Shown one piece after another: positions 62,262 through 64,000 of a DNA stretch of 64,000 nt. Within the stretch, counting starts at the first letter, position 1; each line of letters starts with the position of its first letter. This DNA is from Diprion similis (lineage: Eukaryota > Arthropoda > Insecta > Hymenoptera > Diprionidae). Position numbers and translations under genes: made by a program. The notes under the pieces were generated by a model. The model was not told where the DNA came from. It searched no databases and saw only the letters and a program-made list of their open reading frames with translations. Location of the stretch: positions 222,501-286,500 of the forward strand of contig NC_060113.1 in NCBI RefSeq assembly GCF_021155765.1. Direction: 5' to 3'.

Positions 62262-64000
62262 ATGACGGGAAGAGGTACGAAGAGACGGGGTCGTCCCCCA
62301 AAGTCCGTCGTTATGGAGAGACCGAAAAAATTCCAATATCACCTTATGAAGAAGCCGAAATATCTGCAAAACAAGGGTTCCGAAACACCCAACTCCCAGC
62401 CCAGCACACCGACAGCGTCTCGGGCCTCGTCTCCAGTTGAGAGCGAGGAGAGTAGGCGCAGTACGCGGAGCAGAAAGTCTCGAGGGCCAAGAGACAAGCA
62501 TGCGAGGAAAGGCGGTCACTCTGGCTCCAGTGCCTACCAGCGACGTGGCTATAACCCAAACGTCGACTACCACGACTCGGAGTACCACTATGGCTCTGAT
62601 TTTGGTGACGAGTCTAGTGACAAGACTGACGTGGATGAAGAGCCTCTCCACAGTGACATCGAGTCCTCGGAAAGCCTCGAAGAGCCGGATCCATCCAGCG
62701 ATAGTGATTTCTCCCTCTCCAGTTATAGCACGACTAGCGGCACACCTAGGAAAACCCTTTTAAGTCAGCAGACCCAACGCGCTCCTAGTCCCGAACCACT
62801 TTGGCTCCAAAACCGAGAGTTGCCGCCTCTTACTTTGCCAAAATCTTCCGACGACTTGCTCGTCTCCAAGGAATTTGTGCTCCCATCTTTGTCAATATAC
62901 GAGGTCTTGAGACACTTCCGAACTTTGGTTCGTCTCTCGTCGTTTAGGTTTGAGGACTTCTGCGCTGCACTTGTATGTGAGGATCAGACCAATCTTCTAG
63001 CCGAGATTCACATTATGCTTATAAAAGCGCTGCTCAGAGAGGAAGACTCTCAGCAGACTCACTTTGGCCCCTTGGATCAAAAAGATTCTGTCAATGTCAG
63101 CTTGTATTTTGTCGATCCTATGACTTGGCCCGAGGTACTGCGGTCATATGTAGAAAGTGATAAGTGCTTCGACGAAAATATTCTTCAGATACTTTCTTCC
63201 TGCGAATACCCCTTCACTTCCGTCAATGATCGCCTTAAAGTATTGCAGTTTCTAACAGACCAGTTTCTCATTACCAATCCCGTGCGTGAGGATTTGCTGC
63301 ACGAAGGTACCACCCTCCTATATCCTATTCGGAGTTCGTTTGAATAATACAAAAACCATATATCCATCTCTGTTCATTAATACAATAATTACCTTCTGTA
63401 TATATAGGAAATGTTCACTATGACGATCATTGCCGTGTTTGCCATCGACTCGGGGATCTCCTATGCTGCGAAACATGTCCTGCGGTATTCCATTTGGAAT
63501 GCGTCGAGCCACCACTGGTCGATGTCCCTACCGAAGATTGGCAGTGCAGCATCTGCAAGGCACACAAAATTACTGGAGTAGTGGACTGTTTGCCGGATGT
63601 AGAAAAGAACGGTCTGCTATGCAGGCAGGAACATTTAGGATTTGATCGTCATGGGCGAAAATATTGGTTTCTAGGCAGGAGGGTTTTTGTGTGAGTTTAC
63701 ATAGCTATGACTTGTTTCTTTGCCTATTTGTCCCCATTCCCCATAGATCGTCTTTAACAAAATATGGATGGTGGGTGATTTCCTTGTAACTAATTAAGTT
63801 TTCATACAGGGAAAGTGAAGATGGCGAAGTCTGGTACTATAGTACGCCTCTCCAGTTCGAGGAACTGATGAATTCTTTGGATCGAAATGAAATGGAGGTG
63901 GCTCTCTTTCGTGAATTGTCAGACTACAAAGAGGAGATAGTACGTCAAATGGAACTCACTGAAAAAATAACAAACCAATGCAAGGGAAATAAAAAATCGT
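62262..64000 (+). CDS. E(bx): Nucleosome-remodelling factor subunit NURF301 (BPTF), 3'-partial
   Basis: NURF301 is the largest subunit of the ISWI-containing NURF complex and recruits it to chromatin through histone marks. Exons visible are 62262-63306, 63408-63690 and 63810-64000 (window end). Residues 5-14 form an AT-hook (KRRGRPPK). Residues 40-175 are Ser- and acid-rich. A DDT domain spans about 207-267 (LPSLSIYEVLRHFRTLVRLS, FRFEDFCAAL, IHIMLIKALL), followed by a WHIM-like segment. A PHD finger begins in exon 2 with HCRVC, LLCCETCPAVFHLEC and WQCSIC. The next exon begins ESEDGEVWYYSTP, as in BPTF. Most of the protein, with its C-terminal PHD finger and bromodomain, lies beyond the window. 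Confidence 0.96.

Overview
This window is a stretch of an arthropod nuclear chromosome, almost certainly from an insect. It is AT-rich, has many GT-AG introns (many of 70-120 bases), a high density of microsatellites and homopolymer runs, and seven recognisable conserved animal genes. The protein variants look insect-like. A hymenopteran (sawfly-type) source is a reasonable guess, but I cannot prove it from the sequence. No rRNA, tRNA, CRISPR array, virus or autonomous transposon was recognised.

Layout. (1) 1-6441 is low-complexity noncoding DNA, probably the upstream region or large 5' introns of MED13. (2) 6442-16483 (+) holds MED13/skuld, the Mediator kinase-module subunit, without its first ~100 codons, which lie outside the window or were not found. 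(3) 18627-20288 (-) is C1GALT1 (core 1 beta-1,3-galactosyltransferase), convergent with MED13. (4) 22803-24390 (+) is an SZRD1-like SUZ-domain protein, divergent from C1GALT1. (5) 26136-27042 (+) is ribosomal protein S15A. (6) 28709-57310 (+) is sidekick (sdk), a giant homophilic adhesion receptor. It is rebuilt here as 32 coding exons and about 2,191 residues: signal peptide, 6 Ig, 13 fibronectin III, one membrane span and a cytoplasmic tail with a C-terminal PDZ ligand. Its first intron alone is 15.9 kb. (7) 59315-61085 (-) is AIMP2 (tRNA-synthetase complex scaffold). (8) 62262-64000 (+) is the 5' part of NURF301/E(bx)/BPTF (AT-hook, DDT domain, PHD finger), cut by the window end. AIMP2 and NURF301 are divergent and share a 1.2-kb promoter region.

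The neighbours do not form one pathway. Two act in transcription and chromatin (MED13, NURF301), two in translation (RpS15A, AIMP2), one in O-glycosylation, one in adhesion, and one is a putative RNA-binding regulator.

The most interesting unexplained signals are in sdk. One is a possible in-frame 114-nt cassette exon, very rich in Arg and Lys, exactly between Ig4 and Ig5, where the homophilic adhesion unit ends. The others are three possible frame-preserving microexons (6, 21 and 18 nt) in the intron inside the last FN3 domain. The sdk intron also holds a foldback repeat, a pair of tandem hairpins and three 23-31-base G runs. These are predictions from splice-site and frame reading only; no transcript data were available.
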